DNA of 14,897 bases from Bacillota bacterium (GTDB lineage: Bacteria > Bacillota > DTU025), in contig DUWJ01000305.1 in assembly GCA_012842765.1 (NCBI GenBank), positions 1 to 14,897 of the forward strand, read 5' to 3'. How positions within the stretch are numbered: the first letter of the stretch is position 1; every line of letters starts with the position of its first letter. The notes under the pieces were generated by a model. The model was not told the origin of the DNA. It did no database searches and saw only the letters and a list, made by a program, of their open reading frames with translations. Shown here piece by piece: positions 1-7,782 of the stretch. The position numbers were made by a program, and so were the translations under genes.

Positions 1-1
1 C

Positions 2-214
2 AATGCCACTGGATGCAAGATTCAGATAACCGACGGCATGGATGGTTTTATAGTTGGGACTACTCAGCAGTGCGCTGAAAGGATTGATGAGATACTGTCC
101 GATCCGGACCTTGGGGCCAGGCTTGGTGACGCGGCTCGGGAAACAGTGAGGCGAAGGTTTCTTTCAACGCAGCACGTTGCGAACTACCTGAACCTTTTCG
201 CTGGTTGCCAATAA
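2..214 (+). CDS. Glycosyltransferase family 4, C-terminal fragment (TreT-like)
   Basis: This is the last 70 codons of a gene that enters from the left edge, in frame 2, ending in TAA at 212-214. The visible part has the usual end of a GT-B glycosyltransferase of family 4: DGMDGFIV (a loop between the nucleotide-sugar site and the last helices), then a helix with AERIDEILSDP, a LGDAARETV stretch, and a closing segment HVANYLNLF. That final pattern (loop, helix, arginine-rich helix, then a YLxLF end) is what I associate with trehalose synthase TreT, which joins a nucleotide-activated glucose to glucose. The catalytic part lies outside the window, so the donor and acceptor cannot be read. Family membership is fairly sure; the TreT assignment is an inference from the tail only. 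Confidence 0.7.
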   Translation, partial: NATGCKIQITDGMDGFIVGTTQQCAERIDEILSDPDLGARLGDAARETVRRRFLSTQHVANYLNLFAGCQ

Positions 215-837
215 CCGGCCACATGTTTTGGTCAGAAGCCGTTGTTTAATTGCGTATGCTGCTCCAGGGTGATGATGTTGCGATGCTTTTCAATCTTGCC
301 TGTGCATACCTTTGGTGCAATGTTCATTCAGCTCGAAACGTGCTGATCAGACATCTTACAGGCGCCACTGGCCAGATGCTGCAAGGGAGGTTGGTTAGGT
401 CCGTTATATCCCCAACTGTTGTTTTATAGTCTCTTAGTAGGACTCGACAAGTTTCTACACGATGCCGATGTCTGTGCTGCCTGCGGTTGAAACTTGGATC
501 ACTCGATCTGGACAAGATGCTGCTTGTGATCGCTCAAGTATGCGACATGAAGCGTTTGAGCGCTCCCTGAAGCTACGCCGGATAGCAAATCGAAATTCAA
601 CAGTCATGCAAACGCCGCCGGAAGGCGGCTCGAGGGGTTTCAAGCTGTTTGGGTTTGGATGGGGGGTACGTAGTTCGTGCGGAATGGTCCAATGCTAATT
701 CTGAAGCATGCTGTTGTGGAAGTTCAAGAAGGTCATGTGATGAGGATAATGACAGCGGTTGCTTCAGCATAAGAGTTTCAGACTGAGCGTGGAGAATTCA
801 AAAACAGAAATTGCAGCCGCATTTTGTGCCGCCCCGC
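215..837. other. Gene-poor stretch between glycosyltransferase and pckA terminator
   Basis: No convincing gene is seen on either strand. The open frames here (for example 462-698 plus and 324-515 minus) lack ribosome binding sites, resemble no family I know and overlap one another. One tight GC hairpin lies at 614-629, and a loose inverted repeat GATCAC/GTGATC spans 497-531. There is no clear terminator directly after the glycosyltransferase stop. The stretch may be a decayed gene or a long 3' region. Confidence 0.5.
614..629. other. Short GC hairpin GCCGCC-GGAA-GGCGGC
   Basis: Six perfect G-C pairs close a GGAA tetraloop (TTCC when read on the minus strand). On the plus strand it is followed by TCGAGGGG, so it is not a classic terminator there. 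On the minus strand it is followed by GTTTGC, a very short T run, so it could be a weak backup terminator for leftward transcripts coming from pckA. It is equally possible that it is structural only. Confidence 0.35.
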
Positions 838-889
838 GAAAAGAACGCCTGACAGCTCGGACGCTGCAGATCCTCCGACTGATCAGGCG
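838..889 (-). terminator. Bipartite rho-independent terminator after pckA
   Basis: Read on the minus strand, CGCCTGA (889-883) pairs with TCAGGCG (852-846). An inner stem TCGGA (878-874) pairs with TCCGA (861-857). The outer stem is followed by TTCTTTT (845-839). It begins about 30 bases after the pckA stop codon, in the right orientation and with a T run, so it very probably ends the leftward transcript. Confidence 0.7.
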
Positions 890-919
890 CTCTTTGTATG
901 GCTGCACGAACCTCTCAGG

Positions 920-2500
920 TTACGCTTTTGGACCCGCAGACGCTATTTCCGGCGATACATCATGGAATTTCCCAAAGTTCTTGTTAAACCGCGCCGCCAA
1001 TCCTAATGCTGCTCGGTCATAGGCTTCCGCATCCTGCCATAGGCTCTTGGGGTCGAGTATGTCTGATGGCACTCCAGGACATTCCTTGGGCGTCATCAGT
1101 TTGAAGATTGGATGAGCTCTATAGGATACGTGGTCCAAGGCTCCGCTGAGTGCGGCCGAAACCATTGCCCTAGTATGTTTGAGGCTTACGCGCCTGCCTA
1201 CGCCGTATTGGCCGCCTATCCAACCGGTGTTTACCATGTACACGCTCGAGTTGTTCTGGGTGAGCTTATCGCCGAGCATTGCGGCATACACCATGGGTGG
1301 AAGGGGCATGAACGGAGCCCCGAAACATGAAGAGAACGTGGCTTCTGGTTCTACAATGCCGCGCTCGGTGCCTGCAAGCTTGCTTGTGTAACCCGACAGG
1401 AAGTAATACATGGCCTGGTTGGCGTCGAGCTTTGAGATTAGGGGCATGACGCCGAAAGCATCTGCCGTGAGGAAGATTATCGTTGAAGGATGATCTCCCA
1501 TGCTTGGCTCGGCTGCGCTGGGCATGTGGTATATGGGATATGCTGCGCGGGTGTTTTCAGTTATCGTGTCGTCGTCGTAGTCGGGAATGCGAGTCTTGGG
1601 GTCAACAACGACGTTTTCCAGGACAGTCCCAAACCGGATTGCGTCCCATATCTGCGGCTCATGCTCCCGCGAAAGGTTGATGCACTTGGCGTAGCAGCCG
1701 CCTTCTATGTTGAAGACTCCGTGTTTGCTCCAACCATGCTCGTCGTCGCCTATCAACTGCCTGTCAGGATCCGCTGACAGGGTAGTTTTTCCCGTACCTG
1801 AAAGGCCGAAGAAGAGGGCGCTACGTCCGTCGGGCCCAATGTTGGCAGAGCAGTGCATTGGAAGTACGTCCGCCTTTGGCATTACGTAGTTCATGACAGA
1901 AAAGACGGATTTCTTCATTTCGCCAGCATAACTCGTGCCTCCAATGATCACTATCCGCTTGGAGAAATTGATGATCACGAAAGCTTCTGAGTTTGTCCCG
2001 TCCATTTCAGGGTCGGCCTTGAATCCCGGAGCCGCTATTACCGTGAACTCGGGCTTGTGTGATTTGAGTTGATCATCTGTCGGGCGTACAAAAAGTTGAT
2101 GCGCAAAGAGGTTTTGCCATGCGAACTCGTTGATCACGCGTATTGGCAGTTCGTAAAGGGGGTCGGTCCCTGCATAGCCGTCAAATGTGAAGAGGTCGCG
2201 TCCTTGCAAGTAGGCGGCGAGACGTGCGTATAGCCTGATGAAGTTCTCTTCTGACATAGGCTTGTTGATCGGTCCCCAGTCGACGGTGGAGTGGGTTTCC
2301 GTATCGTCAACGATGAACTTGTCGTCAGGTGAACGCCCTGTATACTTGCCTGTAACAACGCGCAGTGCTCCAGTGGACGTCAGTATACCTTCACCGCGAG
2401 CGAGCGCTTCTTCGGCAAGCTGTGGCGCGGAGAGATTATGATGAACTAGTCCTGTATTGACCAGACCGATCGATCGAAGTTCTGAGATGATGTCCGTCAC
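920..2500 (-). CDS. pckA: Phosphoenolpyruvate carboxykinase (ATP)
   Basis: This is cytoplasmic PEP carboxykinase of the ATP type, which interconverts oxaloacetate plus ATP with PEP, CO2 and ADP. In fermenting anaerobes it can run in either direction. Family marks in order (526-residue form): [19 protein letters not shown] near the N-terminus, with RSPDDKF at about 56-62; [10 protein letters not shown] (188-197); the P-loop GLSGTGKTT (232-240); the metal-binding kinase-2 segment LIGDDEHGW (249-257); and TERG (378-381) near the adenine site. The length is normal for the family and no key residue appears lost. A GTG at 2509 also opens the frame, but an AGGA box touches it directly. The GTG at 2500 lies about 10 bases from that box and is preferred. 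A hairpin terminator follows at 838-889. It lies 55 bases beyond the small gene at 2556-2723, with no terminator between, so read-through from the coat operon is possible; I see no convincing promoter of its own. Confidence 0.97.
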   Translation of the reverse strand: MTDIISELRSIGLVNTGLVHHNLSAPQLAEEALARGEGILTSTGALRVVTGKYTGRSPDDKFIVDDTETHSTVDWGPINKPMSEENFIRLYARLAAYLQGRDLFTFDGYAGTDPLYELPIRVINEFAWQNLFAHQLFVRPTDDQLKSHKPEFTVIAAPGFKADPEMDGTNSEAFVIINFSKRIVIIGGTSYAGEMKKSVFSVMNYVMPKADVLPMHCSANIGPDGRSALFFGLSGTGKTTLSADPDRQLIGDDEHGWSKHGVFNIEGGCYAKCINLSREHEPQIWDAIRFGTVLENVVVDPKTRIPDYDDDTITENTRAAYPIYHMPSAAEPSMGDHPSTIIFLTADAFGVMPLISKLDANQAMYYFLSGYTSKLAGTERGIVEPEATFSSCFGAPFMPLPPMVYAAMLGDKLTQNNSSVYMVNTGWIGGQYGVGRRVSLKHTRAMVSAALSGALDHVSYRAHPIFKLMTPKECPGVPSDILDPKSLWQDAEAYDRAALGLAARFNKNFGKFHDVSPEIASAGPKA

Positions 2501-2555
2501 TATGCTCACTTCCTGTTGCTAAAGTTGTTCATAGATTACCACACCGAGTCGTCTG

Positions 2556-2723
2556 TCAGAAGTACTCGAATACGCGTCGGCCTTCTGCGGTTGGTCCCAT
2601 TGAGGGACGGTGCTCGCCGTAGAGGGTTTGGAGTGGGCCGCCTATGAAGAGGCCGCCCTCGACGTGGGGCGGCACAACATAGGATATCGATCTTTTGCAG
2701 CGCGCCTCTTCACTGACAGTCAT
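2556..2723 (-). CDS. Small protein of unknown function, fourth gene of the cotJ block
   Basis: This 55-codon frame starts at ATG 2723 and ends in TGA at 2558-2556. It lies 22 bases after the cotJC stop and on the same strand. The product has a short charged N-terminus (MTVSEEARCKRS), then SYVVPPHVEGGLFIGGP, an LYGEHRP segment and a C-terminal RRVFEYF. The Pro/Gly-rich, tyrosine-containing composition would suit a small structural coat component. I do not recognise the family. No strong ribosome binding site stands before the ATG, so translation may depend on coupling to cotJC, or the frame may be a relic. Its position, unbroken frame and non-random composition argue that it is real. A role in the coat is inferred from context only. 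Confidence 0.55.
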   Translation of the reverse strand: MTVSEEARCKRSISYVVPPHVEGGLFIGGPLQTLYGEHRPSMGPTAEGRRVFEYF

Positions 2724-2745
2724 GCCATGCGTATGTTGCTCAAAA

Positions 2746-3318
2746 CTACCAGACTTTGCGGCGGTCGAGGAAATCCTGGACGATGTTGAGAGTTTCTCCG
2801 AATCTTTGAAAATGGACTACCTCGCGTTCACGCAGGAACCGCAAGACATCTGTTACTTGTGGATCGTCTGACAGATTAATCAAGTGTTCATAGGTTGCCC
2901 TGGCTTTTTCTTCAGCTGCCATATTATCATGCAGATCAGCTATGGGGTCGCCCTTGGATTGGATGTAAGCGGCTACCCATGGGACTCCGTCTCCATTGAC
3001 GAAGTAGACTGAACGGTCATGGTCTGCATAATAACCATCCATCCCGGCTGCTTTGATCTCGCTGAGTGGAGCGCCCTTCAAAAGATTATACACTAGCGCT
3101 GCGACTATTTCCATATGCGCCAACTCTTCAGTGCCAATATCTGTAAGAACGCCCTTGGCCTGAGAAGTGGGCATTGTGTATCGTTGTGTTAGATAGCGCA
3201 GGGAAGCGGCTAGCTCTCCATCAGGGCCGCCATACTGGGTGACCACAACCTTGGCTAGCTTGGGGTTCGGCCCGCTCACCTTGACGGGGTATTCCAGTTT
3301 CTTCTCATATGCCCACAT
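2746..3318 (-). CDS. cotJC: Spore coat protein CotJC, manganese-catalase family
   Basis: The 190-residue product matches CotJC, a spore coat protein of the manganese catalase (ferritin-like) superfamily. The expected di-metal ligands are all visible: E35 in GPDGELAAS, E65 and H68 in TEELAHMEIV, E136/E137 in MAAEEKARATYEH, and E166 and H169 in REREVVHFQRF. Peroxide breakdown in the spore coat is therefore plausible, although CotJC is usually described as a structural coat component. The ATG at 3318 is preceded by GGGGAGG at a spacing of about 8. It is the third gene of the operon, 34 bases after cotJB. In known spore formers this operon is expressed in the mother cell under sigma-E; that is family knowledge and not shown by this sequence. 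Confidence 0.95.
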   Translation of the reverse strand: MWAYEKKLEYPVKVSGPNPKLAKVVVTQYGGPDGELAASLRYLTQRYTMPTSQAKGVLTDIGTEELAHMEIVAALVYNLLKGAPLSEIKAAGMDGYYADHDRSVYFVNGDGVPWVAAYIQSKGDPIADLHDNMAAEEKARATYEHLINLSDDPQVTDVLRFLREREVVHFQRFGETLNIVQDFLDRRKVW

Positions 3319-3352
3319 TCCTATATCCTCCCCGTTTCATATCTAGTCTTGC

Positions 3353-3610
3353 CTATACTTCCCACGGCCACGGTTCGTCGATCCATGCCCATCGGCCGCA
3401 AGATAGCGAATGTCCGTAGTTCATAAGCGGACCGAAAGCCTGCTCGTAAGCCTTGCGCGTTTGGGCAAGAGCTGCGGATATCTGATTGAAGTCCGCTAGT
3501 GCTCTGGCATCTCCAGGATGGGTGTTGAGGTAAAGATTGAGATCTAGTGCGGCGAATTCCAGAGCTTGAATACGCAGAAGGAGTTCTTCGCGGTTGATCG
3601 GGGTTCGCAT
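3353..3610 (-). CDS. cotJB: Spore coat protein CotJB
   Basis: This 85-residue protein carries the CotJB signature. The N-terminal helix (LLLRIQALEFAALDLNLYL) is followed by NTHPGDARALADFN, a helix with QTRKAYEQAFGPL, and the diagnostic ending WAWIDEPWPWEV. CotJB is a small protein needed with CotJA and CotJC for assembly of this coat sub-layer. Its ATG shares one base with the TAA stop of cotJA (TAATG), so the two are translationally coupled. The length is typical of the family. Confidence 0.93.
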   Translation of the reverse strand: MRTPINREELLLRIQALEFAALDLNLYLNTHPGDARALADFNQISAALAQTRKAYEQAFGPLMNYGHSLSCGRWAWIDEPWPWEV

Positions 3611-3798
3611 TATCCTAACGCCTCCTCATGGCTGCGCGATGTCTCGGCAGGAGGCGTATAGGGCGACACTAGTTCGGGGAAGATGGTGCCATTCTTGAGG
3701 CCTTCTAACGGGTCGAAGCGTTGTGTGTATCTTTGAGGGCGCACATAGGCGCGAGCAAGTTTCATCGCTTGGGCCCATTCTAGACTATCTTGGCTCAT
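3610..3798 (-). CDS. cotJA: Spore coat-associated protein CotJA
   Basis: The 62-residue product has the CotJA core: LARAYVRPQRYTQRFDPLEGL, then NGTIFPEL and VSPYTPP. This matches the family pattern of an aromatic/Pro segment, then a 'PxEALxxGTxFPEL' block and a 'PY' motif. It is the first gene of the coat operon and starts at ATG 3798 with a strong GGGAGGAA box just upstream. It overlaps cotJB by one base. CotJA helps place CotJC in the inner coat of the spore. The divergent neighbour is the DUF4438 gene, so the 178 bases between them must hold both promoters. Confidence 0.9.
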   Translation of the reverse strand: MSQDSLEWAQAMKLARAYVRPQRYTQRFDPLEGLKNGTIFPELVSPYTPPAETSRSHEEALG

Positions 3799-3860
3799 TT
3801 TACTTTCCTCCCTGATTGCGTATGCGAATGCTCAGTCCATATTATTCAGGAGCTTTTCCG

Positions 3861-3887
3861 AGGGTATGATGCGACGCGCACATTTGA
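3861..3887 (-). promoter_or_regulatory. Possible sigma-E-like promoter for the cotJ operon
   Basis: On the minus strand CATACCCT (3868-3861) resembles the sigma-E -10 element CATACA-T in 7 of 8 positions. TCAAATG (3887-3881) lies 12 bases upstream as a weak -35 candidate. A start near 3854 would leave a leader of about 56 bases before cotJA. The spacing is a little short and the -35 is poor, so this is a tentative call based mainly on known cotJ regulation. Confidence 0.3.
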
Positions 3888-3976
3888 TCCAGTTCGTGCT
3901 GGTGGAATCAATGCGTGAAGGAATCGCCGCATACAAGGTGAATCATCTCGTTAGATGCTACAGGAGGGTGGTAGAG

Positions 3977-4861
3977 ATGATTAGGACTAACAGAGACAGG
4001 CTTGTAATGGTTTCGGTTCAGGGCGCTGTGGCGCCCCATGTGAGGAAACAGGCCTTCCGCATTGATGCCGATGGGGTTCCATTTGTTCTTCCTGGAGTTG
4101 GAGGAATCACGTACAATGTCAGGGTGGGTGATCCTGCATTCGGTTGGGCAGGTGACCATGTTGAACCAGGTGTCTCAACAGCTGCGGATTATGACAAGCG
4201 GGGAGATGAAAAGAACCGGGCTTATAATATCCTTGCATGCATAGGGAATAAGGCTCGCGTGATAAGCGGGGACGCTAAGGGGGCGGAAGGGGTTGTAACT
4301 GGCCATCACGGAGGCATCGAACACGTGTTGGTGGACTTTGATGATGATGCCATGGAGAAACTGGCTATAGATGACAAGATCTTGATCCGAGCTTACGGGC
4401 AGGGCCTTGAGTTGCTCGATTATCCGGAAATCAGAGTATTCAATGTAGATCCTGATCTGCTAGATCTGATTGGCCTTGAGCAAGATGGCACCCGCATCCG
4501 TGTGGGAGTTGCGGCTGTAGTGCCGGCGGTGCTGATGGGTTCGGGGATAGGATCTGCGGATGTGGCGTCTGGCGACTACGACATTACTACCACCGACAAG
4601 GCCGAGATCTCGCGGCTTGGTATTGATAAGCTGCGCTTTGGCGATATCGTAGCTCTGCAGGATTGTGATAACCTCTACGGACGGAGCTACCGGCAAGGCG
4701 CCGTAAGTATTGGTGTGGTGGTACACTCCGATTGTCGCGTGGCAGGGCACGGCCCTGGTGTGGCCACCATTATGACGTCGGCTAAGCCCACAATTGAACC
4801 GGTGATAGATGATTCGGCCAATATCGGCCGTTATCTGAATATTGGAAGATACAGAAAATAA
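3977..4861 (+). CDS. DUF4438 family protein
   Basis: The 294-residue product matches DUF4438, a family of unknown biochemical function with a solved structure from Thermotoga (TM1086, from memory). Conserved glycine-rich blocks are all present: PGVGGITYNV (39-48), GWAGDHVEPGVS (56-67), ISGDAKGAEGVVTGHHGG (96-113), MGSGIG (187-192), GAVSIGVVVHSDC (231-243) and AGHGPGV (246-252). I chose the ATG at 3977 because AGGAGG lies at 3962-3967 at good spacing and the family begins with a matching MIRTN-KL segment. An upstream ATG at 3866 is in frame but lacks a proper site. There is no signal peptide or membrane segment, so the protein is probably cytoplasmic. It is the first gene of a four-gene run and lies 94 bases before the deaminase. 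The histidine- and aspartate-rich conserved loops suggest an enzyme or ligand binder, but no function can be claimed. Confidence 0.9.
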   Translation: MIRTNRDRLVMVSVQGAVAPHVRKQAFRIDADGVPFVLPGVGGITYNVRVGDPAFGWAGDHVEPGVSTAADYDKRGDEKNRAYNILACIGNKARVISGDAKGAEGVVTGHHGGIEHVLVDFDDDAMEKLAIDDKILIRAYGQGLELLDYPEIRVFNVDPDLLDLIGLEQDGTRIRVGVAAVVPAVLMGSGIGSADVASGDYDITTTDKAEISRLGIDKLRFGDIVALQDCDNLYGRSYRQGAVSIGVVVHSDCRVAGHGPGVATIMTSAKPTIEPVIDDSANIGRYLNIGRYRK

Positions 4862-4955
4862 CGTTGCTCGGGAGAGACGGCCCGGCATGTCAACTCGGAA
4901 ATCGGGAGTGAGCGCGCCGAGCCGCTACTATTTATTGGCTGGGGGGAAGGTAAAG

Positions 4956-5996
4956 GTGGGAGTTTCGGCTGTAGGAAAGCTTCCCAAGGTAGAACTACAC
5001 AGACATCTTGAGGGTGCTGTGCGGCCGGCCACTGCTCTAGATCTTTTCCGCAAGAACTGCGGGATGTTTCTGGACGCGTCAGTCGACGATATCCTGCCCA
5101 AGATGCAGATAACTGAGGCCGACAGCTCTCTTCAGGATTTTTTGGCCAAATTCGACTTCTTCATGCCGTGCCTTCGTTCCGCAGAGGACATAACCCGAAT
5201 AACTGTCGAGGCCATACAGGACTGCGCTGCTGAAGGAATAATCTACGCAGAACTGCGATTCTCGCCCGTCTTCATCAAGGGGCTGACCGGACTTTCATAT
5301 GTGGATGCGGTAGAGGCTGTTCTGGAGGGAGCGCGCATTGCGGCGGATTGTGGCCCGATTGTGAACTTCATTGTGATAATTCCTCAGCCTGCCGGGGAGA
5401 AAGCTGGCTGGGATAGTGTCAGGATTGCCCGTGACTACATGGCTGATGGAATTACCGGCGTGGATATTGCAGATGACACAAGAGTGCTTGGCCTTGAGGA
5501 GTATGTGCGGCCTATGACATGGGCGCGAGCTAACGGACTGGGCGTCACGGTCCATGCAGGAGAATCAGAAGGGCCCGAGTCAGTGCGAACGGCTGTGGAG
5601 AGATTAGGGGCAACAAGGATAGGGCATGGCGTCAGAGCCATAGAGGATGATGCTGTTGTCTCACTTTTAGCTGAAAAAGGGGTTCTTCTGGAGATCTGCC
5701 CCACCAGCAATGTGCACACAGGGATTTATGCTTCCGTCAAAGAGCATCCGCTGCCTGAACTCATCAAAAAGGGTGTTGCAGTGTGTATAAACACTGATGA
5801 CCCCAAAATTTCCGGGATCACTTTGGTGGATGAGTATGAACTGGCCAACGAGGTTTTGGGGTTGAGCGAATCCGAAATAGAGGACATGAACTTTAAAGCA
5901 ATCGCGGCGGCTTTTGCAGATGATCGACAACGCGCAAGAGTGCGTTCCATTCTGGAGGGTGTCGCAAATTGTCATCGCAACAACAATCAGAACTAG
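4956..5996 (+). CDS. add: Adenosine deaminase family enzyme with variant substrate loop
   Basis: This is a zinc-dependent amidohydrolase of the adenosine deaminase family, expected to deaminate adenosine or a related purine in the cytoplasm. Motifs (346-residue form): KVELHRHLEG with metal ligands H15 and H17; AELRFSP (98-104); HAGES with ligand H200 and proton donor E203; RIGHG with H224; CPTSN (248-252); and NTDDP with metal ligand D281. The usual substrate loop DLAGDE reads DIADDT here (170-175), replacing the glycine that contacts the purine ring in classical enzymes. The substrate may therefore be a modified nucleoside or another aminopurine. GTG 4956 is preferred because it restores normal family length and follows GGGGGGAAGG by 5 bases. 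ATG 4887 (369 residues, weaker site) is the alternative. Its 3' end overlaps the MFS gene by 28 bases. Family certain, exact substrate open. Confidence 0.92.
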   Translation: MGVSAVGKLPKVELHRHLEGAVRPATALDLFRKNCGMFLDASVDDILPKMQITEADSSLQDFLAKFDFFMPCLRSAEDITRITVEAIQDCAAEGIIYAELRFSPVFIKGLTGLSYVDAVEAVLEGARIAADCGPIVNFIVIIPQPAGEKAGWDSVRIARDYMADGITGVDIADDTRVLGLEEYVRPMTWARANGLGVTVHAGESEGPESVRTAVERLGATRIGHGVRAIEDDAVVSLLAEKGVLLEICPTSNVHTGIYASVKEHPLPELIKKGVAVCINTDDPKISGITLVDEYELANEVLGLSESEIEDMNFKAIAAAFADDRQRARVRSILEGVANCHRNNNQN

Positions 5997-7276
5997 AGTT
6001 TGACCCGAAACCTGAAGACCGAAGCGTGGTTCGGCACAACATCAGGGTCAACAACATGCACGGAATATGGGAAAGCCTCGCGCTCAATCTATACAGCCCA
6101 TTCCTCGGGTTGCTTGCGATAAGGCTGGGCGCGAGCAATTTTCAGGTTGCCCTGATAACGGCGCTTCCGGCGGCCGTGTCTTCCGTAGCGAGCCTTGCCG
6201 GGGCCGCATTTCTCCGGCTCTTTGAAAGAAAGAAATCTGCGGCATGCTGGCTGATAATGGCCAATAGGGCATTCTTGCTCGCTATCGCCGCGCTTCCGCT
6301 TATCCCGCAGGAAAAACAGGCCTGGGTTTTTGTGGGTTTGGTGGCATTGATGAACGTGCCGGGCGCCATCAGCCACATAGCGTGGCAGAGTCTGGTGGCC
6401 GATACTATTCCCAAAGAATACAGGGGAGATGCGTTTGCGGAGAGAAGCCGTTTGGTGACGGCTGTCGGCATTATACCCGCGCTTCTCGGCGGGTATCTAT
6501 GCGATTCGATGTCTTTCCCTATCGGATATCAACTGGTTTTCGTGGCGGCGTTCTTGGTTTCCCTGGTGGAAGTCAGTGTCTTGAGCAAGTTCCGCGAGCC
6601 TAGAAGAGTAGGCAATCCGCCTGCGGCCGGCGGCGGATCGCTGGATCCAGAGGCTGGCCGGCCGACGCTTGCACAGGTTCTTGCCAATAGGGGGTATGTC
6701 AGCTTTACGCTGAAGGCGATGATTTTCTACTTGGGCTGGATGATGTCGCAGCCGCTTTTTACCATCTACTATGTTAGGGTGCTTGAGTGCGGAAGCCTAT
6801 GGGTTGCCGTATTCTCTGTAGTTGCCAGCATTGCGCGGTACTTGTCATTTCCTAAGTGGAGCAGGCGTGCAGCGAAAAAGGGCAATGCATGGGCGCTTGC
6901 CGCAGCCACGGCGGGAATGGCCTTGACGCCTGTGATGGTTGCGATGTCTCCTTGGGCGTGGCTTGTGGCGGTCTTCAATGTGTCGATGGGCTACTTCACA
7001 TCCGGGACTACGCTCCTCATGCTCAATACTTTGTTGGAGATGGTTCCGGAGAAGAACAGGACTTCGTTTATTGCCTATCACAACAGTGCAGTGAATCTTT
7101 CATCATTCATCGGACCCATCCTTGGCAAGACCCTTGTCGACTCGTTCGATATCTACTGGGCACTGGGCATCAGCGCGATGATAAGGGCAGCGGGAAGCAT
7201 CGGCTTTTTCCTGCTGGCCCGGACACTCATGTCTGATAGGCGCCATACAGGCGCGCGAGGAGGAGAGTCACTTTGA
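5969..7276 (+). CDS. MFS transporter
   Basis: This 435-residue membrane protein belongs to the major facilitator superfamily. Hydrophobic segments run from about residue 35 to 205 and again from about 248 to 415. They are separated by a hydrophilic central loop of about 40 residues (FREPRRVGNPPAAGGG and following). The two halves carry matching cytoplasmic loops, IPKEYRGDAFAERSRL near 137 and VPEKNRTSFIAYHNSA near 359, the internal repeat expected of this fold. It starts at TTG 5969, inside the deaminase gene, with GGAGGG at 5954-5959. This indicates translational coupling. An ATG at residue 30 would cut only the hydrophilic tail. Given its operon, import of a nucleoside or base for the deaminase is a reasonable guess, but no substrate residue can be read, and an exporter is equally possible. 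Confidence 0.92.
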   Translation: MSSQQQSELEFDPKPEDRSVVRHNIRVNNMHGIWESLALNLYSPFLGLLAIRLGASNFQVALITALPAAVSSVASLAGAAFLRLFERKKSAACWLIMANRAFLLAIAALPLIPQEKQAWVFVGLVALMNVPGAISHIAWQSLVADTIPKEYRGDAFAERSRLVTAVGIIPALLGGYLCDSMSFPIGYQLVFVAAFLVSLVEVSVLSKFREPRRVGNPPAAGGGSLDPEAGRPTLAQVLANRGYVSFTLKAMIFYLGWMMSQPLFTIYYVRVLECGSLWVAVFSVVASIARYLSFPKWSRRAAKKGNAWALAAATAGMALTPVMVAMSPWAWLVAVFNVSMGYFTSGTTLLMLNTLLEMVPEKNRTSFIAYHNSAVNLSSFIGPILGKTLVDSFDIYWALGISAMIRAAGSIGFFLLARTLMSDRRHTGARGGESL

Positions 7277-7782
7277 GACCAAAGTCTAATGTGAGATACT
7301 ATTGGATTTTCGCTGTGGTTTTGCTTGCTGGGTGTGCGCTTGCAAGTTGTTGGGGACGGAATGGGATGTCAGAGGCGAGTGCTGCAAGGTACGCATATCT
7401 CCCAGACTCGCTCAATGCCGATGCCGACGTATCGGTAGCCGAGTTTGCTGCAGTCAGATTCACTGCTTACTACAATTGCCCCGGAAACCTCACGTCAAGG
7501 CTAATGAGGCAGAGTGCTCGCTGTTTTTTAGGAACGAACTCGATTGACCTGTTTATTGATACTGTTACACAGGCCTACTGGAATACTCATGTAGCTGGTT
7601 CCAGGTTCTCTGTTGGCGATGATCAGGTAATCAGGGCATACGCAGAAGCCGGTGATGTTGCAATGGACTGGCTGAGGCGGTTTTTCCCCGGCGTGGATGA
7701 CAGGAATATGAGGATAATCTTCAGCATTAAGGGATATCAGATAGGGGTGTACAGCTGCGGCGAATTCGTGATATCGAGATAA
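7273..7782 (+). CDS. Small lipoprotein of unknown function
   Basis: The 169-residue product begins with positive residues (MRPKSNVRYY), a hydrophobic stretch WIFAVVLLAG and a lipobox LLAGC with Cys 21, so it should be lipid-anchored outside the membrane. A second cysteine lies in ALASC just after. The mature part has a tyrosine-rich segment (FTAYYNCPGN), a central helix and a C-terminal strand-like IFSIKGYQIGVYSCGEF. I do not recognise a family. The TTG start overlaps the MFS stop (TTGA) and follows GAGGAGGAGAG, so it belongs firmly to the same operon. It might be an accessory or sensing subunit for that transporter, but this is inferred only from linkage. Confidence 0.8.
   Translation: MRPKSNVRYYWIFAVVLLAGCALASCWGRNGMSEASAARYAYLPDSLNADADVSVAEFAAVRFTAYYNCPGNLTSRLMRQSARCFLGTNSIDLFIDTVTQAYWNTHVAGSRFSVGDDQVIRAYAEAGDVAMDWLRRFFPGVDDRNMRIIFSIKGYQIGVYSCGEFVISR

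Noticed and set aside
462..698. 78-codon plus-strand frame in the first gap
   Set aside because: No ribosome site, contains a GC hairpin, and overlaps competing frames with no recognisable similarity.
2510..2558. CTGACA and TATGAA as a promoter for pckA
   Set aside because: The 20-base spacing is too long and both boxes are imperfect.
3817..3824. CATACGCA on the minus strand as a sigma-E -10 box for cotJA
   Set aside because: Transcription would begin inside the cotJA ribosome binding site (3807-3812), leaving no usable leader.
3866..3976. N-terminal extension of the DUF4438 protein from ATG 3866
   Set aside because: There is no properly spaced ribosome site, and the family begins at the MIRTN segment encoded from 3977, which has AGGAGG before it.
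4460..4888. 142-codon minus-strand frame opposite the DUF4438 gene
   Set aside because: It is antisense to a well-supported gene with conserved motifs, so it is a shadow frame.
4842..4955. Longer deaminase starts at TTG 4842 or ATG 4887
   Set aside because: TTG 4842 lies inside the DUF4438 gene without a site. ATG 4887 has a weaker, more distant site and adds a tail not typical of the family, though it cannot be excluded.
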